Positions 40,661 through 52,998 of a stretch of DNA of 64,000 nucleotides are shown here, piece after piece. This stretch comes from Agromyces sp. CF514 (GTDB taxonomy: Bacteria; Actinomycetota; Actinomycetes; Actinomycetales; Microbacteriaceae). The notes under the pieces are model-generated. The model was not told the DNA's origin. It did not search any database and saw nothing but the letters and a program-made list of their open reading frames with translations. A program made the position numbers and the translations under genes. Position 1 is the stretch's first letter. Every line of letters begins with the position of its first letter. The stretch spans positions 1,674,001 through 1,738,000 of the forward strand of contig NZ_FOZD01000001.1 in NCBI RefSeq assembly GCF_900113185.1. Direction: 5' to 3'.

Positions 40661-41869
40661 TCAGCTCGGTTGCAGCGGCACGGGTTCGGTGTCGGGTATG
40701 GGGCTCGCGTCGCGGCCGCGCAGGTCGGGGTGCCAGCGACGGCCGAACGTCGGCACGAGCACGCCGACGAAGGCGAACGCCGCGGCGATCCAGAACGCGC
40801 CCTGCGCGCCGTAGCCGTCGATGAAGAAGCCCGCGAGCGCCGAGCCGAGCGCCGCGCCGATGAGCTGGCCGGTTCCGACCCAGCCGTAGGCCTCGGCCGT
40901 GTCCGAGAACTTGACGCTCGACGACACGATCGAGAACAGCACGGCGAGGGCCGGCGCGATGCCGATGCCCGCGATGAAGAGCGTCGCCGAGAGCCACCAG
41001 AAGTCCATGACGAACGCGGCGAGCGCCATGCCCGCGAACACGATGAACATGCGCCGGGCGGTCGCCCACGGGCCGATCGGGATGTGGCCGAAGAGCAGGC
41101 CGCCCGCGAGCGAGCCGACCGAGAAGATCGCGAGCACGATGCCGGCCTCTGGGCCGCCGTGGCCGAAGACCGCGACGACGCCCGCCTCGACCGCGGCGCA
41201 CGCGCCGATGAGGAGGAACCCGACGATCGTCGCGAGCATGACCGGCGGGCGTAGCAGTACCTTGCCGAACGCGCGCTTCGACCGCGGGATGCGCACGCGT
41301 CCGAGCTCGGGCGAGCTGATGAACCACGCGCCGCCGCCGACCATGAGCACGGCCGCGAGCAGGATCGCCCAGATCGTGCCGATCTGCGTCGCCACGAGCG
41401 TCGTGATGACCGGCCCGACGACCCAGATGATCTCCTGCGCCGACGCGTCGAGCGAGAACAGCGGCGTCAGCTGGCGGGAGTTCACCATCTTCGGGTAGAT
41501 CGTGCGCACGGCGGGCTGCACGGGCGGCGTCGCGAGCCCGGTGATGAAGCCGACCGTCATGTAGAGCGGTACGGTCAGCGGGAGCACGCCGATCGCGATG
41601 ACGCCCGAGACGCAGAGGATCGTCGTGGCGATGAGCACAGGCCGCATGCCGAGGCGTCCCATGAGGCGGCTCGTGAGCGGGCCGGCGATGGCCTGGCCGA
41701 TCGAGGTCGCGGCCAGCACGAGCCCCGCGGATCCGTACGAGCCCGTGACCTGCTCGATGTGCAGCAGGAACGCGAGCGAGAGCATGCCGGACGGGAAGCG
41801 CGCGGTCAGCTGGGCGGCGATGATGCGAGCGACGCCCGGGGTCTTCAGCAGGTCGGTGTAGCTAGCCAC
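40661..41869 (-). CDS. MFS transporter (12-TM)
   Basis: A 402-residue major facilitator protein with about 12 helices (FPSGMLSLAFLLHIEQVTGS, RLMGRLGMRPVLIATTIL, VGTGQLIGAALGSALAGFF). The motif A-like loop SRLMGRLGMRPVL follows TM2. Distantly like YbfB/arabinose-efflux-type permeases. GTG 41869 is preceded by TAGAGT ending 9 bases upstream. Probably cotranscribed with the aldo/keto reductase; substrate unknown. Confidence 0.85.
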   Translation of the reverse strand: MASYTDLLKTPGVARIIAAQLTARFPSGMLSLAFLLHIEQVTGSYGSAGLVLAATSIGQAIAGPLTSRLMGRLGMRPVLIATTILCVSGVIAIGVLPLTVPLYMTVGFITGLATPPVQPAVRTIYPKMVNSRQLTPLFSLDASAQEIIWVVGPVITTLVATQIGTIWAILLAAVLMVGGGAWFISSPELGRVRIPRSKRAFGKVLLRPPVMLATIVGFLLIGACAAVEAGVVAVFGHGGPEAGIVLAIFSVGSLAGGLLFGHIPIGPWATARRMFIVFAGMALAAFVMDFWWLSATLFIAGIGIAPALAVLFSIVSSSVKFSDTAEAYGWVGTGQLIGAALGSALAGFFIDGYGAQGAFWIAAAFAFVGVLVPTFGRRWHPDLRGRDASPIPDTEPVPLQPS

Positions 41870-41973
41870 GGTGGCACCACTCTATCGAGGCGGATGTCGC
41901 GGGCGAGGGTACGCAGGGGCGCGTTCCCCGCCGGCGGGTGGACGCCGTGGCGGGCTCGGCTCGAGGCCCGGTG

Positions 41974-46979
<5,006 letters not shown>

Positions 46980-46983
46980 GCGG

Positions 46984-48942
46984 ATGAACCGGCTCGCCGC
47001 GGCGCTCAGTCCGTACCTGCGCTCGCACGCCGACAATCCCGTCGACTGGTACCCGTGGGGCGAGGAGGCGTTCGCCGCGGCGCGCGAACGCGACGTGCCC
47101 GTGCTCGTCTCGATCGGCTACGCGACCTGCCACTGGTGCCATGTCATGGCCCGCGAGAGCTTCAGCGACCCGGCCGTCGCCGCGTACCTGAACGAGCACT
47201 TCGTGGCGATCAAGGTCGACCGCGAGGAGCACCCCGACGTCGACGCGAGCTACCTCGCCGCGGCATCGGCCTTCATGAAGCAGCTCGGGTGGCCGCTCAC
47301 GGCACTGGCCACGCCCGAGGGCCGCACGTTCTACGCCGGCACCTACTTCCCGCCGCGCACCGTGCAGGGCGTCCCTGCGTTCATGGACGTGCTCGTCGCG
47401 GTGACGGATGCCTGGCGCGAGCGGCGCGCCGAGCTCGACGAGACCGCGGGAGCCGTGTCCGAGGCGCTCGCCGCGGCATCCGTCGCCCAGACGCGGGGCG
47501 ACCTGCCCGGTGCGGTCGAACTCGCCGCGGCCGTCGCGCTGCTCGAGGCCGATGAGGACCCGGTGCACGGTGGATTCGGCGGGGCGCCGAAGTTCCCGGT
47601 CGCGCCCGTGCTCGCTTTCCTGTGCGAACCCGGCCTCGCGGGTTCGGCAACTGCTGCCGCCTCAGGCGCCGCCGGGCGCGCGCTCGCCGAACGCACGATG
47701 CTTGCGATGGGTCGCTCGCCGCTGCGGGATCCGGTCGAGGGCGGGTTCTTCCGCTACGCGACCCGCGCCGACTGGAGCGAGCCGCACTACGAGCGCATGC
47801 TCACCGACAACGCGCAGCTGCTGCGGGTGCTCGCCGAGCTGCTGACGGAGGCGGATGTCGCAGGCCGGCCGCCCGCGACTGCGCCGGCGGCAGTGCCGCA
47901 ACCCCCGACGCTCGCCGACCTCGCGGCCGGGATCGCCGGGTTCCTCCGCGAGGTGATGCAGTTGCCGTCGGGCGGGTTCGCGAGCGCGCAGGACTCCGAG
48001 AGCCCGGTCGACGGCGTGCGCAGCGAGGGCGGCTACTACGCGTTGTCCCGCGACGAGCGGAGGTCGCAGCCGCCGCCCGCGCTCGACGACAAGGTGCTCG
48101 CGGGCTGGAACGGGCTCGCGATCGGCGCGCTCGCCCGCTACGGCGCGGTCGTCGGGGGAGCCGACGGCGACGTCGCCGTAGTCGCGGCCCGCCGGGCGGC
48201 CGACCACGTGCTCGGTCTGCACCTGCGAGCCGACGGCACGCTCGTGCGCGCCTCGCTCGGCGGCGAGGTGTCCGAAGCGGTGGCGACGCTCGAGGACCTC
48301 GGCATGCTCGCCGGCGGACTGCTCGACCTGGCGCTCGCGACCGGTGAGGCGTCGCCCGCCGTGACGGCCCGCGCACTCCTCGACAGCGCGATCGCGGCGG
48401 ACGGCGGGTTCTCGCCGCCCGGTGGGGCCGACCCGGTGCTCGCCGCCCGAGGCCTCGCGCTGCCCGACGATCCTTCGGAAGGCGCGACCCCGTCGGGCCT
48501 GACCGCCTGCGCCGATGCCGCCTGGCGCCTGTTCGCGCTCGGCGCGGGCGACGCGTACCGCGATGCGGCCGAGCGCGCGATGGAGCAGGTCGCGGGCATC
48601 GCCGTGCAGCGCCCGATCGCGTTCGGCGGCTCCCTCGCGCTCATGGCCCGCCTCGCCGCACCGCTCGTGCAGCTCGTGACGGTGGTTCCCGACCCGGCTC
48701 CGGATGCCGCGGCCGTGACGCCCGCGTCCGGTGACGAGCTCGTGGCCGAGACCCGTCGGCACGCGGCATCCGTCACCGCGATCGTCACCGATGCGCAGGC
48801 CCGCGCCTTCGCTGCCGCGGGCTTCGAGCTGTTCGAGGGTCGAACGTCGATCGCCGGCGAGGCTGCCGCATACCGCTGCGAGTCGTTCGTGTGCGCGCTG
48901 CCCGTGCGGTCCGCCGACGCCCTCGCCGCCCTCGCGGACTGA
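46984..48942 (+). CDS. DUF255 thioredoxin-domain protein (YyaL/SSP411 family)
   Basis: A 652-residue protein with an N-terminal thioredoxin-like DUF255 domain (about 1-165; [17 protein letters not shown], redox motif [15 protein letters not shown]) and an alpha/alpha barrel of glycosidase type (about 200-650; [40 protein letters not shown]). The family is widespread, but its reaction is unknown. Full length. Coupled to the aldo/keto reductase gene upstream. Confidence 0.93.
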   Translation: MNRLAAALSPYLRSHADNPVDWYPWGEEAFAAARERDVPVLVSIGYATCHWCHVMARESFSDPAVAAYLNEHFVAIKVDREEHPDVDASYLAAASAFMKQLGWPLTALATPEGRTFYAGTYFPPRTVQGVPAFMDVLVAVTDAWRERRAELDETAGAVSEALAAASVAQTRGDLPGAVELAAAVALLEADEDPVHGGFGGAPKFPVAPVLAFLCEPGLAGSATAAASGAAGRALAERTMLAMGRSPLRDPVEGGFFRYATRADWSEPHYERMLTDNAQLLRVLAELLTEADVAGRPPATAPAAVPQPPTLADLAAGIAGFLREVMQLPSGGFASAQDSESPVDGVRSEGGYYALSRDERRSQPPPALDDKVLAGWNGLAIGALARYGAVVGGADGDVAVVAARRAADHVLGLHLRADGTLVRASLGGEVSEAVATLEDLGMLAGGLLDLALATGEASPAVTARALLDSAIAADGGFSPPGGADPVLAARGLALPDDPSEGATPSGLTACADAAWRLFALGAGDAYRDAAERAMEQVAGIAVQRPIAFGGSLALMARLAAPLVQLVTVVPDPAPDAAAVTPASGDELVAETRRHAASVTAIVTDAQARAFAAAGFELFEGRTSIAGEAAAYRCESFVCALPVRSADALAALAD

Positions 48943-48956
48943 AGGTCGGGAATCCG

Positions 48957-48994
48957 GTGCCGGAGTGCCGGAGTGCCGGAGTGCCGGAGTGCCG
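48957..48994. repeat. 8-bp tandem array, nearly five copies
   Basis: GTGCCGGA is repeated four times exactly from 48957 to 48988 with a partial fifth copy, in the convergent spacer between the DUF255 and macrodomain genes. Confidence 0.85.
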
Positions 48995-49052
48995 AGATTC
49001 GGATCGTTGACGCGGAACTGGCGGTTCACTCGTGCGAGTTCGAGTGCGAGTC

Positions 49053-49565
49053 TCAGCGTGCGCTGCGCTGGTCGAGCGTGCGCTCCACCGCGTCGTGCAC
49101 CCTGGGCGAGAATGCCACGATCCGAACGTCGTCGACCCCGGTCGACGACGAGGCGATCGTGTCGACCGCGGCCGCGACGGCGTCGTCGAGCGGCCAGGCG
49201 TAGACGCCCGCGCTGATGAGCGGGAACGCGATGCTCTGCGCTCCGAGCTCATCGGCGACCTCGAGCGCCCGGCGATAGCAGGACACGAGCAGCGAGCGGT
49301 CGCGCTCGCCCGCCGCGAAGTTCGGACCGACGGTGTGTATGACCCAGGTCGCCGGCATCTCGCCGGCGGTCGTCCATCCGGCATCGCCCGTCGCGAGCCC
49401 GTTCGGGAACCGTGCGATGCAGTCGCGCAGCACCGCCGGCCCCCCGGCCCGGTGGATGGCGCCGTCGACGCCGCCCCCGCCGCGCATGCCGTTGTTCGCG
49501 GCGTTCACGACCGCGTCGACCTGTTGGGTCGTGATGTCGCCGAGCACGGCGGTGATTGCGGGCAC
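49053..49565 (-). CDS. Macrodomain protein (O-acetyl-ADP-ribose deacetylase type)
   Basis: A 170-residue single macrodomain: VLGDITTQQVDAVVNAANNG, the glycine-rich loop MRGGGGVDGAIHRAGG, VIHTVGPNF and FPLISAGVYAWPLDDA. The Asn-Asn and Gly-loop residues are those of MacroD-type hydrolases that remove ADP-ribose or deacetylate O-acetyl-ADP-ribose. GTG 49565 is taken as start, where the fold begins; the longer frame adds an Arg/Gly segment unlikely to be translated. Divergent from DUF3054. Confidence 0.92.
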   Translation of the reverse strand: MPAITAVLGDITTQQVDAVVNAANNGMRGGGGVDGAIHRAGGPAVLRDCIARFPNGLATGDAGWTTAGEMPATWVIHTVGPNFAAGERDRSLLVSCYRRALEVADELGAQSIAFPLISAGVYAWPLDDAVAAAVDTIASSSTGVDDVRIVAFSPRVHDAVERTLDQRSAR

Positions 49566-49613
49566 GCGGCCAGTCTCGCACCGGCCGGACCGGGGCGCGA
49601 GACCGAGCGGGAA

Positions 49614-49619
49614 TAGCAT
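49614..49619 (+). promoter_or_regulatory. -10 box (TAGCAT) of the DUF3054-pnuC operon
   Basis: Ends 6 bases before GTG 49626; leaderless arrangement. Confidence 0.45.
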
Positions 49620-49625
49620 GTCAGC

Positions 49626-50087
49626 GTGACCTCACCCCTCGACGCATCGCGCCAGGTCGGCGCCGCTCCCCAGGTCGTCGCCCTCGCGGCGGCGCTCGAC
49701 GCGGCGCTCGTCGTCGTGTTCGCGGTCATCGGCCGCAGCAGCCACGCCGAGGGGCTCGACCTCGCGGGCGTCTGGGGCACGGCCTGGCCGTTCCTCGTCG
49801 GCGCGGCGGTCGGCTGGCTCGTCGTGCGCGCCTGGCGTGCGCCGTTCGCGGTGTGGCCGACGGGAGTCGTCATCTGGCTGTCGACGGTCGTCGTGGGCAT
49901 GCTGCTCCGCCTGGCCTCCGGCCAGGGGACGGCCGTCGCCTTCATCGTCGTCGCCACCGTCACGCTCGCCGTGCTGCTGCTCGGCTGGCGGGCGATCGCC
50001 CTGCTCGTCGTGCGTGCGCGCCGTCGCGGCGGCGTCCGCCCCGCGGCATCCGATTCCGCGTCGGCATCCGGAACGCCCGCCCCGTGA
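49626..50087 (+). CDS. DUF3054 membrane protein
   Basis: A 153-residue protein with four membrane helices (VVALAAALDAALVVVFAVIG, AWPFLVGAAVGWLVVRAW, VVIWLSTVVVGMLLRLASGQ, AVAFIVVATVTLAVLLLGWR), matching the actinobacterial DUF3054 pattern including RSSHAEG and WPTGVVIW. GTG 49626. Its TGA overlaps the pnuC GTG (GTGA), so translation is coupled and a link to nicotinamide vitamer transport is possible. Function unknown. Confidence 0.82.
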   Translation: MTSPLDASRQVGAAPQVVALAAALDAALVVVFAVIGRSSHAEGLDLAGVWGTAWPFLVGAAVGWLVVRAWRAPFAVWPTGVVIWLSTVVVGMLLRLASGQGTAVAFIVVATVTLAVLLLGWRAIALLVVRARRRGGVRPAASDSASASGTPAP

Positions 50088-50767
50088 ACCCCATCGAGTG
50101 GCTGTTCGACGCGCAGCTCGTCATCGGCGACCAGGTCATCCTCTGGCGCGAGATCGTCGGCAACCTGTTCGGCCTCGCGAGCGCTCTCGGCGGACTGCGG
50201 CGCAAGATCTGGGCGTGGCCCGTCGGCATCGTCGGCAACGCGCTGCTCTTCACGGTGTTCCTCGGCGCCGTCTTCGACACGCCGAACCCCGTGAACCTGC
50301 TCGGCCAGGCCGCTCGCCAGGTCATGTTCATCATCGTCTCGATCTACGGCTGGATCCGCTGGTCGCAGCACCAGCGCGCCGGCGGAGGCGACACGCCCGC
50401 GGTCGAGCCGCGCTGGGCGAGCTGGAAGGTGCGCGTGGCCCTGGGTGCCGGCATGGTCGGCGGCACGCTCGTGCTCACGCCGATCTTCCGGGCACTCGGC
50501 TCGTTCGAGCCCGTGTGGGCCGACGCGTGGATCTTCATGGGCTCGCTGCTCGCCACCTACGGCATGGCCAAGGGGTGGACCGAGTTCTGGCTGATCTGGG
50601 TCGCGGTCGACCTCGTGGGCGTGCCGCTGCTCATCAGCGCGGGGTACTACGCGTCGGCGTTCCTGTACCTGTTCTACGGCGCGTTCACGATCCTCGGGTT
50701 CATCACGTGGATGCGCGTGCAGCGCCGCGCCGCTGCGGCAGCGGCCGCGTCGGAACTACCAGGCTGA
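50084..50767 (+). CDS. pnuC: Nicotinamide riboside transporter PnuC
   Basis: A 227-residue membrane transporter with about seven to eight helices (IVGNLFGLASALGGLRRKIW, WPVGIVGNALLFTVFL, VSIYGWIRW, DAWIFMGSLLATYGMAKGWT, DLVGVPLLISAGYYASAFLY). The IYGWIRW and WxxWxxVD-type motifs are family hallmarks. It imports nicotinamide riboside by facilitated diffusion for NAD salvage. GTG 50084 overlaps the DUF3054 stop. Its 3' end overlaps the convergent 50756 gene by 12 bases. No NAD riboswitch was recognised upstream. Confidence 0.92.
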   Translation: MNPIEWLFDAQLVIGDQVILWREIVGNLFGLASALGGLRRKIWAWPVGIVGNALLFTVFLGAVFDTPNPVNLLGQAARQVMFIIVSIYGWIRWSQHQRAGGGDTPAVEPRWASWKVRVALGAGMVGGTLVLTPIFRALGSFEPVWADAWIFMGSLLATYGMAKGWTEFWLIWVAVDLVGVPLLISAGYYASAFLYLFYGAFTILGFITWMRVQRRAAAAAAASELPG

Positions 50768-51088
50768 CGGGATCCGGTCGAGCACCGACCACACGGCCGA
50801 GCTCAGCTCGGGATGCTCGAGGGCGATCTCGCGCAGCAACTCGAACTCGAACTGCGCTGCCGCGCCCTGGCGTGCCGCAGGGTGGTAGGCCCTGGCGCGC
50901 GCGGGGCTCCACCGCTCGGAGTGCAGGCGCTCCTCGCGGAGCGTCGCGACGACCTGCTCGTCGACCGACGGCAGGTCGGGAAGGAAGACCCACGGGTCCT
51001 CACCGAGTCGGCAGCGCAGCTCGATGAGCGCCGAGAGCTCGTCGCGGGCATCCTGCCGCAGGTTCTCCAGCGTCGTCGCGTGTGTCAT
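50756..51088 (-). CDS. Hypothetical protein, conserved-looking
   Basis: A 110-residue soluble, mainly helical protein (LENLRQDARDELSALIELRC, EERLHSERWSPARARAYHPA, FEFELLREIALEHPELSSAV). ATG 51088 follows GGGGAGG, and TACGAT on the complement about 30 bases upstream is a likely -10. It ends inside pnuC by 12 bases. I do not recognise a family. The charged amphipathic composition suggests a soluble interaction protein. Confidence 0.6.
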   Translation of the reverse strand: MTHATTLENLRQDARDELSALIELRCRLGEDPWVFLPDLPSVDEQVVATLREERLHSERWSPARARAYHPAARQGAAAQFEFELLREIALEHPELSSAVWSVLDRIPSAW

Positions 51089-51241
51089 GGCGACCTCCCC
51101 TCGCTGTCTAGATCGTAGCCAACGGTACGGGGGCCGTGTGTCGCGCGGGTTACGTGAGGTGACCCCAGATGGCCAACGGATGACGCGTGCATGACGCCTC
51201 GTGTCGGGCGGCTCCGGGCGGGCGTGCGCTTCAATGGAGGG

Positions 51242-52855
51242 ATGAACGCGCGCGCTGCATCCGATCCCGACCGCATCGGCTCCGCGAGCGCCGACCGCCG
51301 GAGCGAGCTGCTCGGAATGCTGCGGGCGGACCTCGCCTCCGCGCACTTCACCGTCGCCGCCCTCGAGTCGCTCTGGGGCGCCGAGGCGGCCGCCGCACTG
51401 CACCGCGCGCAGCGCGTGCCCGCACGCCGCGTGCTCGACGCCCGACGCGCCGAGCACGCGGCATCCGCCGACCTTGCGAGCCTGGCCGAGCTGTTCGTAC
51501 TCGGCCTGCCGATCCCGCGCGGCGAACTCGCGCACGCGTTGCCGACGCTCGGCGTCGACGGGGCGATCGAGCTCGGGCTCGTCGGCGAGGTCGACGAGCC
51601 GGGCAGGGGAGCCGAGACGTCGGCCACCGGCATCCGGACCCTGCTCGATCTGCGCCCCTACGCCTTCACCGACGCGCGCGGAGCAGGGCACTGGTGGATC
51701 ATCTCCGACCTCGGCGAGCTCGCGCTCGGGCACGCGCTCGGCGAGCAGCACGTGCTCGGCGTCGGCGGGGCGTCGTCGACGCTGTCGGGCCTCATGCTGC
51801 CGGATGCCGCGGCGAGCGTGCTCGACCTCGGCACCGGGTGCGGCGTCCAGGCGATGCACGCCTCCCGCTTCGCCTCCCGCATCGTCGCGACCGACATCTC
51901 GGAGCGGGCGCTCGCGATCGCGCGCATGAACATCGAGCTGAACGGCATCGACGGCGTGGAGTTCCGCCTCGGCAGCCTCTTCGAACCGGTCGTCGGCGAG
52001 CGGTTCGACCGGGTCGTCTCGAACCCGCCGTTCGTGATCACCCCGCGACGCGACGGCGTGCCGGAGTACGACTACCGCGACGGCGGCATGGTCGGCGACG
52101 GCATCGTCGAGGCCGTGGTCACGGGCGTCGCCGAGCACCTCGAGCCGGGCGGCGTCGCGCAGTTGCTCGGCAACTGGGAGTACCGGGGCCGCGACGACGC
52201 ATTCGACCGGGTCGCCGAGTGGGTGGCGCGCAGCGGGCTCGACCACTGGATCGTCGAGCGCGAGGTGCAGCACGTCACCGAGTACGCCGAGACGTGGATC
52301 CGCGACGGCGGGACCCGCCCCGGCCCCGAGTTCGACCGGCTCTACGACGCCTGGCTCGACGACTTCGCCGAGCGCGGCGTGCGCGAGGTGGGCTTCGGAT
52401 ACGTGCTCCTGCGGCAGCCCGCAGCATCCGATGCCCCGCGACTCGCCAGGCTCGAGCGCCTGCACGGGCCGCTCGGCGGCGACGGTGCGGCGCTCGGCTC
52501 GCACCTGTCGGAGTGCCTCGCCGCGCACGACGTGCAGGCCCGCCTCGCCGACGCCGAGCTCGCGCGCACCCGCCTCGTCGTCGCACCCGACGTCACCGAG
52601 GAGCGCCACCACTGGCCAGGCGACGAGAACCCGACCGCCATGCTGCTGCGCCAGGGCGGCGGGTTCGGGCGCGCGATCACGCTCGACACCGGGCTCGCCG
52701 CCCTGATCGGCGCGTGCGACGGCGAGCTCGAGGTCGGCCAGATCGTCGCGGCGATCGCGCACCTGCTCGAGGTCGACGCCGCGGCGCTCGCAGCCGACCT
52801 GCTGCCGGCCGTGCGCACGCTCGTCGACGACGGGATGCTGCGCTTCGCCGAGTAG
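51242..52855 (+). CDS. Class I SAM-dependent methyltransferase (PrmC/HemK-like core)
   Basis: A 537-residue protein: an N-terminal helical domain (about 1-130), a Rossmann methyltransferase domain with motif I VLDLGTGCGVQAMHAS (about 193) and the NPPF motif in VVSNPPFVI (about 260), and a C-terminal domain of about 150 residues ending in a winged-helix-like stretch (VDDGMLRF). NPPF marks enzymes that methylate a planar amide or base nitrogen, such as PrmC or adenine/guanine RNA methylases. Large actinobacterial relatives are uncharacterised. ATG 51242 has GGAGG only 1 base upstream. Confidence 0.85.
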   Translation: MNARAASDPDRIGSASADRRSELLGMLRADLASAHFTVAALESLWGAEAAAALHRAQRVPARRVLDARRAEHAASADLASLAELFVLGLPIPRGELAHALPTLGVDGAIELGLVGEVDEPGRGAETSATGIRTLLDLRPYAFTDARGAGHWWIISDLGELALGHALGEQHVLGVGGASSTLSGLMLPDAAASVLDLGTGCGVQAMHASRFASRIVATDISERALAIARMNIELNGIDGVEFRLGSLFEPVVGERFDRVVSNPPFVITPRRDGVPEYDYRDGGMVGDGIVEAVVTGVAEHLEPGGVAQLLGNWEYRGRDDAFDRVAEWVARSGLDHWIVEREVQHVTEYAETWIRDGGTRPGPEFDRLYDAWLDDFAERGVREVGFGYVLLRQPAASDAPRLARLERLHGPLGGDGAALGSHLSECLAAHDVQARLADAELARTRLVVAPDVTEERHHWPGDENPTAMLLRQGGGFGRAITLDTGLAALIGACDGELEVGQIVAAIAHLLEVDAAALAADLLPAVRTLVDDGMLRFAE

Positions 52856-52870
52856 ACGCCGGGAGTCACA

Positions 52871-52884
52871 GGGGAGTGCTCCCC
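52871..52884. promoter_or_regulatory. Palindrome upstream of the Ig-repeat gene
   Basis: GGGGAG-TG-CTCCCC is a 6-bp inverted repeat with a 2-base centre, too tight for an RNA hairpin and suited to a dimeric repressor. It lies 115-128 bases before the TTG start, just after the methyltransferase stop. Confidence 0.35.
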
Positions 52885-52998
52885 ATGCCGCTGCGACCGA
52901 CCTTCGTGTGATGATGACGACAGCCCGGCCTGAGCGACTCGATCCGCAACCGTGCCTGCGCCGGGGCGGGCGGGGCGTCGCATGCTGGGAGGCATCGC

